Below, piece by piece: positions 38,701 to 53,700 of a DNA stretch of 64,000 bases. Below the pieces are notes generated by a model. It was not told the DNA's origin, made no database searches, and saw nothing but the letters and a program-made list of their open reading frames with translations. A program made the position numbers and the translations under genes. The DNA comes from Branchiostoma floridae (Eukaryota; Chordata; Leptocardii; Amphioxiformes; Branchiostomatidae): NCBI RefSeq assembly GCF_000003815.2, contig NC_049986.1, forward strand, positions 19,602,692-19,666,691, read 5' to 3'. Position 1 is the first letter of the stretch. Every line of letters begins with the position of its first letter.

Positions 38701-41700
38701 TGGCCAATGTGAACTCCATGTTATATCTGCAAGAGACAGTTAGATCTGTTATTTTCATTTTTCAATTCACAAAGAAAACTCCCACATGTGCATCACCTTC
38801 CAGGTGGATTTAGGGGAAATGAAGCGCGTCATGGGCACCATCATTCAAGGTCGAAATTCCGACTGGGTGACGTCATACACACTCCAGCACAGTGCAGATC
38901 GGATTACTTGGACGACATATGCTGACAGCGATGGCTCAGAAATGGTATCTTAATAATCAAAATAATTTTGTTAACTTCTCAAAATGTGACGAAGTGATAT
39001 TAAAGATTGAAGTTGTCCTGAACATTGTGTAACAATCTTTTTGAATTCATCTGCGTTTTTAAGATTGTCTGTCATGGACAGAATGCGTGCTGAGACTGTT
39101 CGATGATAGGTAGTGATGAAGATCTAGAGATAAACATTATCAACAGAAGCGGCAGAAAACACCCTGGTCTAAATTGTCCGTTTACCTTCCAGGTTTTTAC
39201 AGGTAACACCGACGGTAGCACGACTGTACCCAACCTACTGAACCACTCTGTTGATGCCCGCTATGTGCGTTTCGTGGTCCAGTTCTGGCATGGCCGTTAC
39301 ATCGCAATGAGAGTTGAGGTTGTGGGTTGCAACACAAGTAGGTTTCAACCTTTATAAAATGTACTTAAACAAGCCTAATATTTAACTAGATTGCAGTACT
39401 TATTTTTTCGCGTTTTCAATGCAGAATTGAGACATTCAAAGACAAGCATTTGAGCACGTAAGTATGGAAACAAAACGGCACGTAAAGTTTGTCATGAAAT
39501 ATCATCAAGTACTTACATTTCATTTAAATCAAATACCAGAAGGTAATGCATCTACCATCTTGAGATCTGTTCTGTCTGGAGCCAGATGCGTCTTCGCATC
39601 TATACCAAATCTTAGTCCTAGTGGAATGGGGGCCTAACTCGGTCACGGTAGAAAGGTTACTAGAGAGCCAGGATGACCACGCCCATTACACAAGGGTTTC
39701 AGAATGAATGAATGAATTTTATTGCTCAACAATCGCACAGGGTACAATGTATGGCAATTAATAACAACTAATAGCTATACAGACAGTAGTACTAAGAGGC
39801 TACATACAAAACAACAACAAAACATTATTAATAATAGTACAGTTATGTATGATTAATCTGATCTCGCATTTGGAATACATTATAAAGAAACTGGCCTACG
39901 TAGACGGATATATGAGTTGAACATGAGAGTGATACATGGAAAAATATCGCTTTCTGCACCAGCGAGAGAGATGTGTGTTTTAGTTCTAATATTCTTAAAC
40001 AATATTTCTCTCTCTTTACTGTAGGTAGGACATTTCATAACAAAGTGGAATTCATCTTCTATATTTTCATGACATGTAGGACACAGTCTTTGAGTGGCTG
40101 GTGTGTTACGGTGACGACCTTTTTCAATTTCTAAACAATGTGCACTTATTCTCAGTTTTGTAACGCTGTATCTAAATGATCTATTATGAATTGATTTGAG
40201 ATATTCTTCCATACCAAAGTGTTTTTTGATTTTCGAATATGTTTTAAGTTTGTTGGTGCTTTTGAGCTGTTCCCTCCAGCCAGAAAGAAACGTGTCTTTT
40301 AGACGCTCTTTGAATATGTTCCCAAAATGTTTGGCATTAACAGCGGGGTTAAGCCAAACGTTTTGGAACCCATGTCGGCATAAAATGTCCTGAACGTGAG
40401 TAGCCCAGTCATGTCCTTCTTCGACTTAAGTGTCATAAGCCTTTTTAACAACCCTATCATTTGGTAGAGTATGCAATCTTAGCCAATATTTAATCAGATG
40501 TGTTTGACTGTCAACGAATAGAGGGAATACTCCTAGTTCCCCTCTTACGGCGGCATTGACAGAGCTTTTCGGTACATGAAGTAAAATTTTGCAGAAATTT
40601 AAGAGTACGTATTCTAAATCAGGTATTTCATATGAGACTTTTGGTTGTTCTATTGTTATATGCTGGTTCCTAAACAAATTTTCTGACTGGTATATCACGT
40701 TCAGTTTATCACTGTATTTCTTGAACCGGACAAGAATGGGACGAGTATAAATAGTCGAGGCTTCTGATATATTTCCCAGACGGGAGACTCTAAGTATATC
40801 AACTTCTGATCCAAATATCGGGCTGAGGACTGTGGCTATAGATGTTCTGGTCGTTTCATTTTGACATTCCGGAATCCCTTTGAATATTAGATCTCTGCAT
40901 TGTGCATTTATTCCAGTGAGCTCACTACAATAAAGTAGAATAGGTTTAACCAGACTGTTAAACAGATCAATAGCTAGGGAAATCGAGGGGTTTGAATTAG
41001 ATGATAAGAATGATTTCAATTTGAACGAGGCCCGTAGTGCTTTCAATCTTAACTGTTTTATGGCTCGACTAAAAGATCCCGAGGGTGTTTTGTCCACTCC
41101 TAGGTATGTATAAAAGTTGGTTATCTCTATAGTTTGACCCTGAGAGGTGAAAGGTGACTGTTTGTTATTGGCTGTCCGCCCATTTTTGGAGAAGATCATT
41201 ACTTTTGTTTTGTTCTTATTGATTGATAATTTCCACAGAGAGCAAAATTGTTCCAGTGCCCTCAAGCATTCTTTGAGGCCTGATTCTGATTTCGATACAG
41301 GTACAGGGTCATCAGCCCAAAATATGCTGTTTACAGGAGTATCTTTTAAGAATAGGGAGTCACAAGATATTGGATTTAATAGGGCCGGGAAATCGTTAAT
41401 ATAAAGGTTAAAAAGGAGGGGACTTATGTTACAACCTTGTCTCACCCCGCAGAATGACTGGAAGTATGGTGACATGCCGTGTGGGGTTTTGACGCAATAT
41501 TCTATGTTGTGATACATTGATTTTATTAGTTTAAAGAAGTTACCTCCTATCCCTAGAGATAAACGTTTATAGAATAGTCCGTTTCGCCATACCGAATCAA
41601 AAGCTTTTCGGAAATCCACGAAACATGCATATAGCTTACCCCCAGGTTTGGATGTCTGTTGGTCGATTAACGTTTTGAGGACAAAGACGTTATCGCTTGT

Positions 41701-44700
41701 TCTAAAATCTTTTCTAAAACCGGATTGAAAAGGTGATAGTAAATTTGAGCTTTCAAGGAAATGTTGTAAACGTTTGTTCAAGATAAAAGTAAACAATTTG
41801 CCGACACAGCTAGAAATAGCAATTCCTCTGTAGTTGCTAGGATTTGATGTTTCTCCACTTTTATAGATTGTAACTAAAGTGCTCTGGCTCCACTGTTTGG
41901 GAAAATGACAGGACTGTAAGAATATGTTGAACATTTTTTTTGAATGGTTGTATCAGTTGAGGTGCGCCATATTTTAGCATTTCATTAGTTATTGAGTCTG
42001 TTCCGCTAGACTTGTTGCTTTTCAAACTAGATAGAGCGTTTTGAATTTCTTCTTCAGTAATCTCGAAGTCTAGCGGGTTATCCGTTTCATGTTCAAGAGA
42101 GTTGATTATTTCATCGGCGTATTCTTTTTCTTTTGTATCTACTGTGATGTTTGCATTAATTGTTTTAAAATGATTAAGCCATTCACTGATTGAAATTTCG
42201 TCCCCTGTCTCAACCTTGGACCCATTTTCTAAGTTTCGAAGATTATTGATTTCTTTCCAGAATGATTTAGGTTCTTTCTTAGCTAGTTTGGATAATAACG
42301 TCATTTTCCCTTTATTATGTTGTTTTTTTCTCTTTTTAATCAGTTTCTTATACTCCTTGACTTTGTATACATAATTTTGTCTTTTGTCTTGTCGCCATGG
42401 AAATTTCCTAATTTCCGCGGCAAGGGCTCGCATTCTTGACTTTAAATCCCGACACTGTTGGTCGTACCACGGCTTATTTAAAGGTTTCTTTTTTCGCTTC
42501 AAAACTCGAATAGATTTTAGTGACAAGTCAGCTGTTATTTTGATGATATTATTAAAGTCTTCAACAACATGTTTTGTTTGGCTGGCAGAGTAAGGTTTTG
42601 ATATAAACTGTTGTACGGCATTTTTTGCTTGTAAGGAACGAAGGGCCTCCTGGAATTTTTCACATGACGTTTCTTCCCAGATATATCTTTTAGGGAATGA
42701 ATTAGTTTTTCCATCTGTTTTGTGTCTAAAATTTGAATTATTCGTTTTAAGGGAGACTGAAATTTGACAATGATCGGACATCCAGGTTGGGTCGTGGACT
42801 TTGAAATACTGTACAGATGTGAAGAAATGTAGACTAGTAATACAGTAGTCTACCGTACTTGTGCCATTATATTTGATACATGTGTTTTTTCCTGGAAGAT
42901 CCCCAATAGTCCTTCCATTTACAAGAATCATATTAGCAGCAGAGCATAAATCAATGAGTTCCCTGCCGTATCTGTTACTTACAGTGTCGGTATTAAATCT
43001 GGGTTTTAGTTGAATTTCACAGGCATTTTCATCAAGGCCATCAAAGAGTTTTTCTTGTACGTTAGATGTTCTAGAATTTAAATCACCCAGAAGTAGGATA
43101 TGCCCCCCGCTGTTGAATTTGGCTATGTCAGCAGTTAGGTCTTCAAATAGTGTGTTCTTTTTAGTAGCAAATATGGGAGAATTTTCAGGAGGTAGATAAA
43201 GGCAACCTAAGATTACATCCCTGTCAAAGCCAAAGAAATTCTTATCTAATTTGCACCAAATAATGTCGGAGTTGTTACTATGTAATTTCGAGATTCCTTT
43301 CGCCAGATTTCGTTTAAAGAGAATAGCTACCCCGCCTGAATTTCTACGAGATTGTTTTCTAAGCTTTCTGTCGCTTCGGAAATAGTGGTAACCGTCTATA
43401 TGAAAGTTGTCTTCAGGTTTCAGCCACGTTTCTTGGATACAGACTACATCATATTTACAAATACTATCTAAAAAATCTACTTCTACACACTTTTTACTAA
43501 GACTACCTTGAATGTTCCAGCTAGTTAGGCGTAAGGCCACATCATGTGCCATAAGAAATGATAGAAAGTCAGAAAGTAGAAAAATGTTAAGAGTAATAAT
43601 TACGTATGTTGTTCATCATATGTATTAAGGTTTACGTATGAATGAGTACCATTTAGGTCTATATTTGGTGGTTATATGAAATAATCGAAAGTTCTATGTA
43701 AAGTAGAGTAAAATTCAGATGACACCTTTGCTTTTATCCATGATCTTTTCCATAACCTCTTTAGGATGGAAACATTCAAAGAGAAAATAGTCAAGGTTGA
43801 AAAGATAAAGACACATGTTCTTCTATGAAACATTTTCGTAAATGATCAATGTATAGCAAAAATTTATCAAGTAGCTTAAGAAAGCTTAGAGGTAACGTTT
43901 AGCTATCAGGTATTTCTATAGAATATAACCAGACATGTGACTTCGACACTCATAACTCTGGTAATAATGTACTTGACTTATTCAGAACTCGATTAATAAT
44001 CATACTCGTGTATTGGAAAATAGGAATAAAATTCTCGTTGCCAATAGTTTTCTTTACTTCATTCCTCAGCTGCAGTCCTCCCAACCTGTCCACATCTACT
44101 GGGGATGGAATCTGGCGCCATACCTGATGGCAACATCACAGCTTCCTCCCAATATAGTCCTGATTACGCGCCTCACCGCGGGCGGCTAAACGGACTTGGG
44201 CACACCTGGGTAGCCCTGCACTCAAGCAGTGGGCAGTGGTTACAGGTGAGCATGCATCTTCATAAATCAAACAATCGTATTCATTAGCTCTCAGTTGGAA
44301 AGGTGACGTTTTGAAGACAACTTTAATAGGGACATCATTGTGGGGTTCTTAGGGCACAAACTTAAAGAGATTTTATTGGCACGACGGTTCGGTAACTCTT
44401 TAGTTTCTATCGTTAGGAAAGCCCGATTAAACTGTACTTTCCCCTAACACCAGACAGCGGTCCCAACTATCGGCTTTGAAATTGGTATTTTATGTATTTG
44501 CTACAATTAGAATGTCCGTTCTCCAAATCAGTTTACGTCAACGTGGCCAATATGAACTCCATAGTATATCTGCAAGAGAGTGTTAGATCTGTTTTTCTTA
44601 TTTTGCAATTCACAAAGAAAACTCCCACATGTGCATCACCTTCCAGGTGGATTTGGGGGAAATGAGGCTCGTCATGGGCACCATCATTCAAGGTCGATAT

Positions 44701-47700
44701 TCCGACTGGGTGACGTCATACACGCTCCAGCACAGTGCAGATCAGATTACTTGGACGACATATGCTGACAGAGATGGCTCAGAAATGGTATCGTCAAAAG
44801 CAAAATAATTTTGTAAACTTCTTAATCAAACAAAATGCAACAAAGTGATATTGCAGCTTGAAGTTGTCCTGAACATTGTGTAGCAATCGGAGGCGCGTTT
44901 TGACATGTTTGATTTGATCTGCGTTTTTAAGATTGTCCGTCACGGACAGAATGCGTACTGAGACTGTTGGGAGATTGGTAGTGATGAAGATATAGAGATA
45001 AACATACTTAAAGTAAGATCAGAAAACACCCTCATCTAAATCATCCGCTTACCTTCAATGTCCTTTCAGATGCCTTCAACAGACCCTACCCTGTAATTAA
45101 CCTACTAGAAAATGCCTTTGTCTAAAATATCCGTTTGCCTTCCAGGTCTTTACAGGAAACACCGAAGGTTGGACCCCTGTAACCAACCTACTGAATTACT
45201 CTGTTGATGCCCACTATGTGCGTTTCGTGGTCCAATCCTGGCATGGTAGTTTCATCGCGATGAGGGTTGAGGTTGTGGGTTGCAACACAAGTAGGTTTCA
45301 GACTTTATGAAATGTACTTAAATATCATCAACATCACTTACTTAAACATGCCTAATATTTGACAAGAATCTAGTTCTTATTTTTTCGCGTTTTCAATGTA
45401 GATTTGAGACATTTAAAGACAAGCATTTGAGCACGCAAGTATGGGACCAAAACGGCACGTATAGTTTGTTATGAAATATCATCAGCTACTTATATTTTGT
45501 TTAACGTTACATTTCCAAAAATATTTGATAACTAGACTTCATCGAGTTTTTTATGAGATATGCGCAAATATTAAAAGGTCGAAATATGTCTATACATTAT
45601 TGATATACCAGCCGAGTGACAGAGAAACTAATATGCAAGAGTAAAAAGGTTTTGTCTACTTAATACAATGTCTACTTTGTCTAAGGCTTAACTTAAATTA
45701 CGGAAACATACTAAGATATTTGCCAACTCTACTTAAAATACATTGACATTATTTTACTCGGTATCCCTACCCAGAATTCTGTTTGGTCACGAAGCACGTA
45801 GACGGTGACACTATGGCCTGGGACCTTCCCAAGGTGAACTCGCCTTTTATCGTCGAGGTCAAGGTCAACACGAGTGGGTACGGCCTCATCTATCTCTACC
45901 GGTGGGATGACGACACAGCGGAGAATCAGGACGGGTATCGCGTTGAGCTCAGATCTGGACAGTCTCACATAGCTAGAAACACAGGGGACGCAGGTCTAGA
46001 CAACGTTGCAAGTTCTCATTCATCAGGTAATGTGTCTCTGATATAGCTCTTTCCTTAGAGTAATTCACACTTAGGCCACAGCAAGTAAAGTTTATGGATG
46101 ACATCCTCTACAGACTTCTCTACAGACTGCAAAAATAGTGCGATAGGGCGAAAAAAAACAAGATGGGTGAAAAAAAAACAAGATGGCTACATTTTCAAAA
46201 ATAGGCACTAGAAAGTTGTGATGAATGTTGTAACAAGAATTAAAGGGACAAAATATGGTATCAGAGCCAACAAGGCATTCATTCCTGTATTCAAGACATG
46301 AACTGATGTGGTTAAAGTGACACTAGTGTGGTAGATTGGCATCACCAACAAAGTTGGTAACCACACTCATGGCTTCCATATCGGTGTCACTTTTACAACT
46401 ATCCAATAAGTTTCATTTCTACAACTACAGTCCTGGGTACCTCGCAAGTGTCACTTCTACAAGTAAAATTATTAGGATACAACACAACATATTTGCTCAT
46501 TTTGGTACTTTATCGTCATATTGACCATCCCTGCAGAAGAAAAAAAAATTATTTTTTTCTGAAATCAGGTGGAAATTAATGCGCGCGCTGATGTCAGCCA
46601 TAAAATTTACTTGCTGTGGCCTTACTTAAGCTGTGTTTTTTGTGTATATTTATGACTGATATTTCTGAAAATGTAGACATGATATCGGCTGAAGAGTTCC
46701 GAAGGTTCTGGATCTGTTGGTCGAAAGGCGGAAGTGTCGGTGTGGGCAGGGCTGGAGAGGTGGAACCCTTCATGAGCTGGACAGATCCCCATCCTGTCAC
46801 GGACATCGGCAGAGTGGGCTACGGGACAGGTGTTGTACCTGGAGACTTTATGTTCAACTGTTCTCAAGGTAAACACAAGTGTGTTTAATTAATGCCAATT
46901 CAAATTTTGACCTTTATTGGTTTGACCTTGGAACGGCTACGATTTCGACGCACCGGAAATTATCTGCTGCACTGGATGTTGTCGAATTTTGTCTTCTGAC
47001 TGAATGTTTTATTTATTTATTGAGATTTACCACGTATGTAATGGATTGAAATAACAGGTGACTATCACATTTTGAAGATGTTAGTTACACGTTACATGTT
47101 ACACGTCTCTCGTTTCTGCATATATTGGGGGTCTCTTGGATATCAACTTTTAAGCTGAAGAGGCTTGACTTGAAATGAAATAAATGAATGTCATATAGGA
47201 TTGCAAGGCAAAGAGCTTAATGTTTAAGTCTTTTGCCAGCAGTTTTTACTGGTTATCTTTTATAACCATTTAATAAAGACATCCTAATGTAATTTGTATT
47301 TGTGTATCCAGGCAAAGTTTTAATAATTTTGCAGTTTCAAAGATGGTAGTTCGTCTTCAAGTTCTTTTGGACACGAACTTGCTGTAAAGCTCCTTCTATT
47401 GTTTATTATGTAGGAATGTTAAACTGTAATTTCCAGCGCTAAAGTTGGGCTTTTATTCTCAAGCCTCTTTCTAGGAATTGAACTACGGATAATTCCACTT
47501 TTTTGTTAGAAATTACAGTTCAAATCACCTTCTGGTGACCTATCAAGCTTTTTATTATGTAAGCTTGGAATAAAGTTTATGCATTTAGGATAAGCTAATC
47601 GTTGACTATGAGAATGAGTATGGAAATGGAACTCATGATACAGTCTTCTGTTTCCCTTCAGATGGATTTCCTGGCGTGTGTGTTGACCCTCCGACCCAGG

Positions 47701-50700
47701 CCAACACTACCGGGCCCGTGTGCGACTGTCCTTATCTTTTGGGGGAGAACTGCACCTATCCGTGTTCTTCAGGATATCGCGTCATTTCCGGTGACGTCAT
47801 AACCAGGATATGTACTACAGATGGGTCATGGACAGAACCGCATCTTTTTTGTCAAGGTATGAGATAAAACAAAATCAAGGAATAAAAACGAACAACCAAT
47901 GGTCCCATAGCTTCGTGAAGTATTCGTGGGTTTTGAAAATTTCCTAATGCCACTGCCCAGCCATCACAGATGTTAGTGATACTCCCCTTCCCCCTCCCTT
48001 GTATCAATCAATCCAAGCTATCGCCCTCCTGTAGGGAACATTCGTTGTCCCTTTTATCGAGGTAGGCTGACGAGCTGAGTATGGACTACATACCACGCTA
48101 CTTTCAGGACTGGGGGTTGGCCTGAATGCTGCAGAGAAAATAATGCTGGGTCCAAATTTGACATGTTTCTTTTGGGACCTAAAGATTTACCCGAATACCA
48201 AAATCTATGAAAATCCTGAATAAAGAAAATTATGCTGTCTTAGCGTGTGTTTACACGTGCACTTACTAACAGGCTATTTGGTAAGTTAGGTCACATCTGG
48301 AGGCCATAGAGCAACGCGGAAGTAAAAAAGTCTCTTAAAGCCAGTTTACAATCTCTATTTTTCTCAAATATTACAGATCTGTGACATGTTGATGACACTG
48401 AAAGTATACAAGGCACTAGAACTAAAAGTCTCTTTTTTAAAGCCATTGTCCCGATGTCTTGTTCTTGTTCTATATGTTGTGTTTCTGGTCTACAGAGATG
48501 GACGAGTGTCTCACTCAGAACGGTGGCTGTAGCCAGACCTGCACCAACACTATAGGAAGTTACAGCTGTTCCTGTAGCGAAGGGTTTGCTCTGGACGGAG
48601 ACGGACATACCTGTGTTGGTAGGTCACCTGACTTAATCATTCATTTCATTTTAATCTTCCCATTCCAGCATTAGAAATTGGAAAGATTTAACGACTGACA
48701 GCTGAAAGGATACAGTACATAAAAATCTTAGCTACGTGTACTAGCGAGCAATGCCAGAAGACCAGGTGACTCAGGACAAATAAGTGCAGTAAGTAAGGGA
48801 TAAGTTTCAAGATAAAAAGTAGACTTGAATTGTACTCAAAGATATATAATCAAAGAAGTAGACTTTGTGAGGATGGAACTTCACGGCGCAACTTTAATAA
48901 GCCGTTGGCGGCCGGGCAACCAAATAACAGGTATAGCTGGTAGGACTGTGTCATCCTAAGCCGTGATGATTATCCAAACTCAAAGACGTAGCAAGATGCG
49001 AAATGAAATGAAACATATGGTACCATCTTTGAAAAAGGTTGAATTCAACGAAAAACTTTATAGTATCTTATTTTGCTTACGTTTATCTGTTTTCTGTTCC
49101 ACAGATTTTGATGAGTGTCTCATTAGAAATGGAGGCTGTGGCCAGGTCTGTAACAACGCTGTAGGGCGTTACAGCTGTTCTTGTTGGGAAGGGTTCAGGC
49201 TGGACGGTTTCTTACATAACTGTAACGGTGGGACATCTCTTATTTTCGGGCGGGGTCGCATAGGTCGTGCGATCGTCGTACGATTGCTAACTTTGGGCAT
49301 TTTGGAGGACAAAAATGTACGTCTCCTGCAAAGTTAAACTGTCTTGGTACACAAAATGCTGTTTTGGATCTATGTCAGTGGCTGGTTTTGTCACGGCCTG
49401 CTTGAAAATCCTATGGCATGAAAATTGTACGACGATCGCACGACCTATATGACCACGCCCTGACTTAAATCCTTTTTGTGTTTTCCAACGTATAAACAGG
49501 GTTTGCCGAAATCTGACCTGAGCATCTGGTTATACATTCGCAGTTCATGAGAACCTGAACTGCAAACAAATGAGGCTTGAATACAATTCAAGAAATGAGT
49601 AAGTCGGTTCATATATTTCGATCTGACTTCTTTTGGTCTGCAGATGTTGACGAGTGTTCTACTCGGAATGGCGGCTGCAGCCAGTTCTGCACCAACACGG
49701 TGGGAAGTTACAACTGTTCCTGTAGTGACGGGTTCGTAATGGGCTGGGACGGACATAGCTGCATTGGTAGGTCACCTGTTGTACCGTCTTAGTACGTTTT
49801 CTGTGTGACACTTTTTGCCGTGTCAGTTTGTACTGTAGACTTACTTATCGGTATCTACATTTGTCTACCGAGATAACACACGAGCTCTGTTTATACTAAC
49901 CTGTGATAGATTTAGTTTATACGTCCAACTTTTCCTGTTTGTCAGTCGGAAGGTATCTAACTTTGAATGATTAACCTCTCACCCCTCATCTAAAAGTGTT
50001 AGAACCCAACGAACCCAACACAGAATCTAGAACTAAAAGAAGTGACGGTAAAAACGCCGGGACATACATATATGTCTAACGCTAAGGCACTTACATCTTC
50101 ATCATTATCACAGAACTGTCAACAACGAAATCAGCTACAACACAGCAAACCACAGCGCCTACTACATCTCATACTCCATCAAGCTTCAGGTTCCTGACCC
50201 CAAAACAGACCAGCTCAGCTCCTCTGATGGACACTTCCACTGTGCCCACTACAGCTTTGATACCTACAAGCTCATCAAAAACCGTGAAAACGACAACGCT
50301 CTACGTCTTGGGAGGTACACAAAATATCAAATGATACGTTCAACGAGTGCAATTATCTGTGCGATGTCGAAAAGAAACATGTTTTGTCTACGTTAATAGC
50401 TAATTTCATACTTTCATCTTTCACCTTACTTACACCTTCCGTCTCCAAGCAGGGCATAAAAATCTGATCTTGCTCATATTTTCTGTTGTAAAACAACTAT
50501 TCTTCAGTCAATTGATTTTTATATTTCACTACAGCACTTGATGGAGAATCATCTGATTATATGGATGACGAAGCTTCCAGCTTGTCGACTATGTCCACAC
50601 TCCCCACTATGCCCCCCAGTACAGCCGAGCCTACATCTCCGCCTCCTACTGTCACCACCACACAAGAATCGTCAACCCTGGCGCCCTTTCTGATGGAGGT

Positions 50701-53700
50701 ATGAATGGATGAAGGAAGGAAGGAAGGAAAAAATAAAGGAGTGAATAAATGAATTAATGAAGGAATGAGGGAATGAAGAAGTGAATAAATGAATGAAGGA
50801 AGGAAGGAATGAGGGAAGGAAAGAGTGAATGAAGGGTTGAGGGAATGAAGAAATGAATGAATGAATGGTTTATTGACTCGTGACATTTTGCAGCCCTTTC
50901 TAGGCTGAAATACATTCCACTCACATCATTTAAAATTCAACAGTGCAATTCAATTTTGCTCAAAACGTCACATATCTGTAGTACACGTATTAAAACTTAA
51001 AGATGACAGCATAAAAATCTCAAAATAGCATACCAATTTGTGCATATGTCATGTTTCGTCGTTTAACACTCTTAACAAAGATTGTAACGGGATGTTTTGG
51101 TAACGGGTGGTTGGAGAGTGCTAGAGTCAGTCAATACTACAGATCCTCACTTCATGTCCGATTTGTTAGCAATTGCTTTAGTTTATTTTAGATACTTCTA
51201 CATATTTTGCATTTCCGCAATTGTACAAACCAAATTATACTGGCGTTTTTTTCTTTAAAGATATGGTATAAGAATTGGTTTAACAATGCCTTAAACTGCA
51301 GGAGGAGATCCCTGTTCTTATCAAGGCTCTTAATGAGAAAGTGCACCACTTCAGAGGTTCCCTGGAGGATCGCAAGGAGCTTCTCAAAGGTTCTTTTTTT
51401 CTCTTTCCCAGTATTCTTGTGAAGATAACAAGGTGCTAATGGTACTTTGTAGTAAGTCAAGAGATACCGTCAGCAAATTTCTTGACACATGACGCCGGGC
51501 ATCGACAATACGTAGCCTGCATCTGCAACTAATTTATCAAGTGCAAAGAAATAAAAATGACAAAGAAACAACTCATGTCGCCACATCTGCTTGATTCCTA
51601 ATAGGAAAGACTAAGCTTAATCATTTCAAATTTCACGAGTTATCATGATCATTAACAATTTATTGTGTTGCCACCATCCACTACATCTATACCTGCACGT
51701 TACTAACTACAATGTACGTATTCTATATGAAAAATACAGAGGTGACTGACTCAACATCGTCGGTGCTACGAGCTCAGAGTAGTAGCAGGAAGACCGTTGC
51801 TATGGAGACGACCATTGACCTGTCCTCTGGCGTCACAGATGATTTTAAGAAGTTGATAGACGTCAGGTCTACAGACCAGTCACCGATGGAGCAGCTGATA
51901 CAGGAGAAAAATGCAAAAGAACGTCTGAAATCTCGGGTAAGTGCCCTGTCAATTGGACTCTACTCCTTATTGTCAGGGACTTGACATGAACCATATTCTT
52001 ATTGTCAGAAGTAGCTAGAGACCGTCCAGATCACGACATGGCTAATAAACCGTAGAACACGGACGCGATTTCACCGAAATAGAATCTTTTCGGACGATTG
52101 GTGAGAGAATTTATCCCACAATGCAGGTGATGAGTGAAACGAGAGACATGCTGGCACTGTTGGATGCGGCAGCAGACAAACTATTGGAAGAAACATCACC
52201 GGAAGTTGAGGGTACGCACATCCGGTCAGACGGGGTGCTCACGGCCGTGAAGAAGGACATCCCTGATGTCGGTACCGTACCTATCAGTCAGGATGTCGGC
52301 TCCATCGTATTCACAAAGGAGGACAACCTTCCGGAGAATTCCACCATGAAGGTAAGAAAATATTATTAAAATTTGGTCGTTCTATATCATGATTCATCTG
52401 CATTCAACCCTTCTGATATGTTGGGTATCAGACATATTGCAGTCACGATATTGTAGCTGGTAAACGATCGATTTTCTTTAGTTTAAAATTTCGTATGACT
52501 CTTGTAAAGAAAATGTAACGACCTTTAAACCCCATGGCTCCTGCAGGTTGTGGCATTTGTCGAGGATCCATTTGTTTGGAGTGTAGAGCAAACTGAGGTG
52601 ACCTCGTCGGTAGTCATGGCAACAATCACCAAAGAGAAGGATCTACCTGACGCATCAAACCTGCAGCCAAACATCACCGTCGTCTTCAAGCAGAGGGTGC
52701 AGTTTGGGACCACGGGTGACACAGGAGAACAGTATCATGACACCCTGCCGACATCATACAAGCAGAACCTTGATGATGCAGGTAGATCCTTCCCTCTGAC
52801 CAAGGTTCCCAGCCGTGACACCAACATGAAGCATCACGCCATGTACATCGCCGATGGAGGCCAGGTGCCCCTGCTCAGGTTCTCAGTCGATGACGTCGAC
52901 ACGGAGCTGCAGGTGTACTTGCGGTTTCACGACTTCCCCACCGAGGAAGAATACGACTACACAACAACTGTCAAACCTCCCGAAGTCACGGATTATAACG
53001 GTTTCGACATGCCCTTTGGCCTAGTTTACTCCAATTTCAATGTTTCATTTGTTCCGGAGATCAGAATGGAAAGCGGATGGCTCATGGTTGGTGTGAAGAG
53101 AAAAGGTAGACATTATCTTATCACTACCATCGCGTTTCGTAAAATTCTTGTCATTTCAGATGTACATTATGACCAACGCAATATTAAGTTTGACCTATTA
53201 TGAGAAGCTTCGTCCTAAATATTCCACCCACAAGGTTGCCCACCGGTTATTTTCACGTTTTTGTGGGGTTTCACCCGGACATAGTTGGAGAAATGGCGGG
53301 TTTTGAAGCGAGCGTCGGATGTAAACATTGGCTTTCAATGGAACAAAACAAAACAAAAACGACGTCCGTCACGAAACATGAAAAATGAACGGAAACTTGT
53401 CATTTCTTCCGGACAAAAATAAACCCAGATGGCTACAACAATATTTTCTACCCCTGACAAACACAAATATTGCAGTATTTTATCACAGAAAAGCGTAACT
53501 TACCGTAGAAGACGGCTGACAGCTGGCTTCAGCCATTATTTGCACTGGGCAAAGCACTGGGTGATTCGAAACTGCAGCATACCGCGCGTGCCTCGCTTTC
53601 GTGCAAATGAACTCATATGACCTTTCGCGGGGGGTTCTTTTTCTAGAACTGGCATTCACTCTATTGTTCAGAAACATAAAATTGATACATTTAATGCAAT

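Noticed and set aside
40196-42593. Plus-strand open frames within 40.2-42.6 kb
   Set aside because: Shadows of the antisense LINE proteins.
50557-50886. Ser/Phe/His-rich minus-strand open frame
   Set aside because: Shadow of the gaatgaag simple repeat and of the stalk exon.
52525-52722. Minus-strand open frame opposite the GAIN-like exon
   Set aside because: Antisense shadow, no homology.
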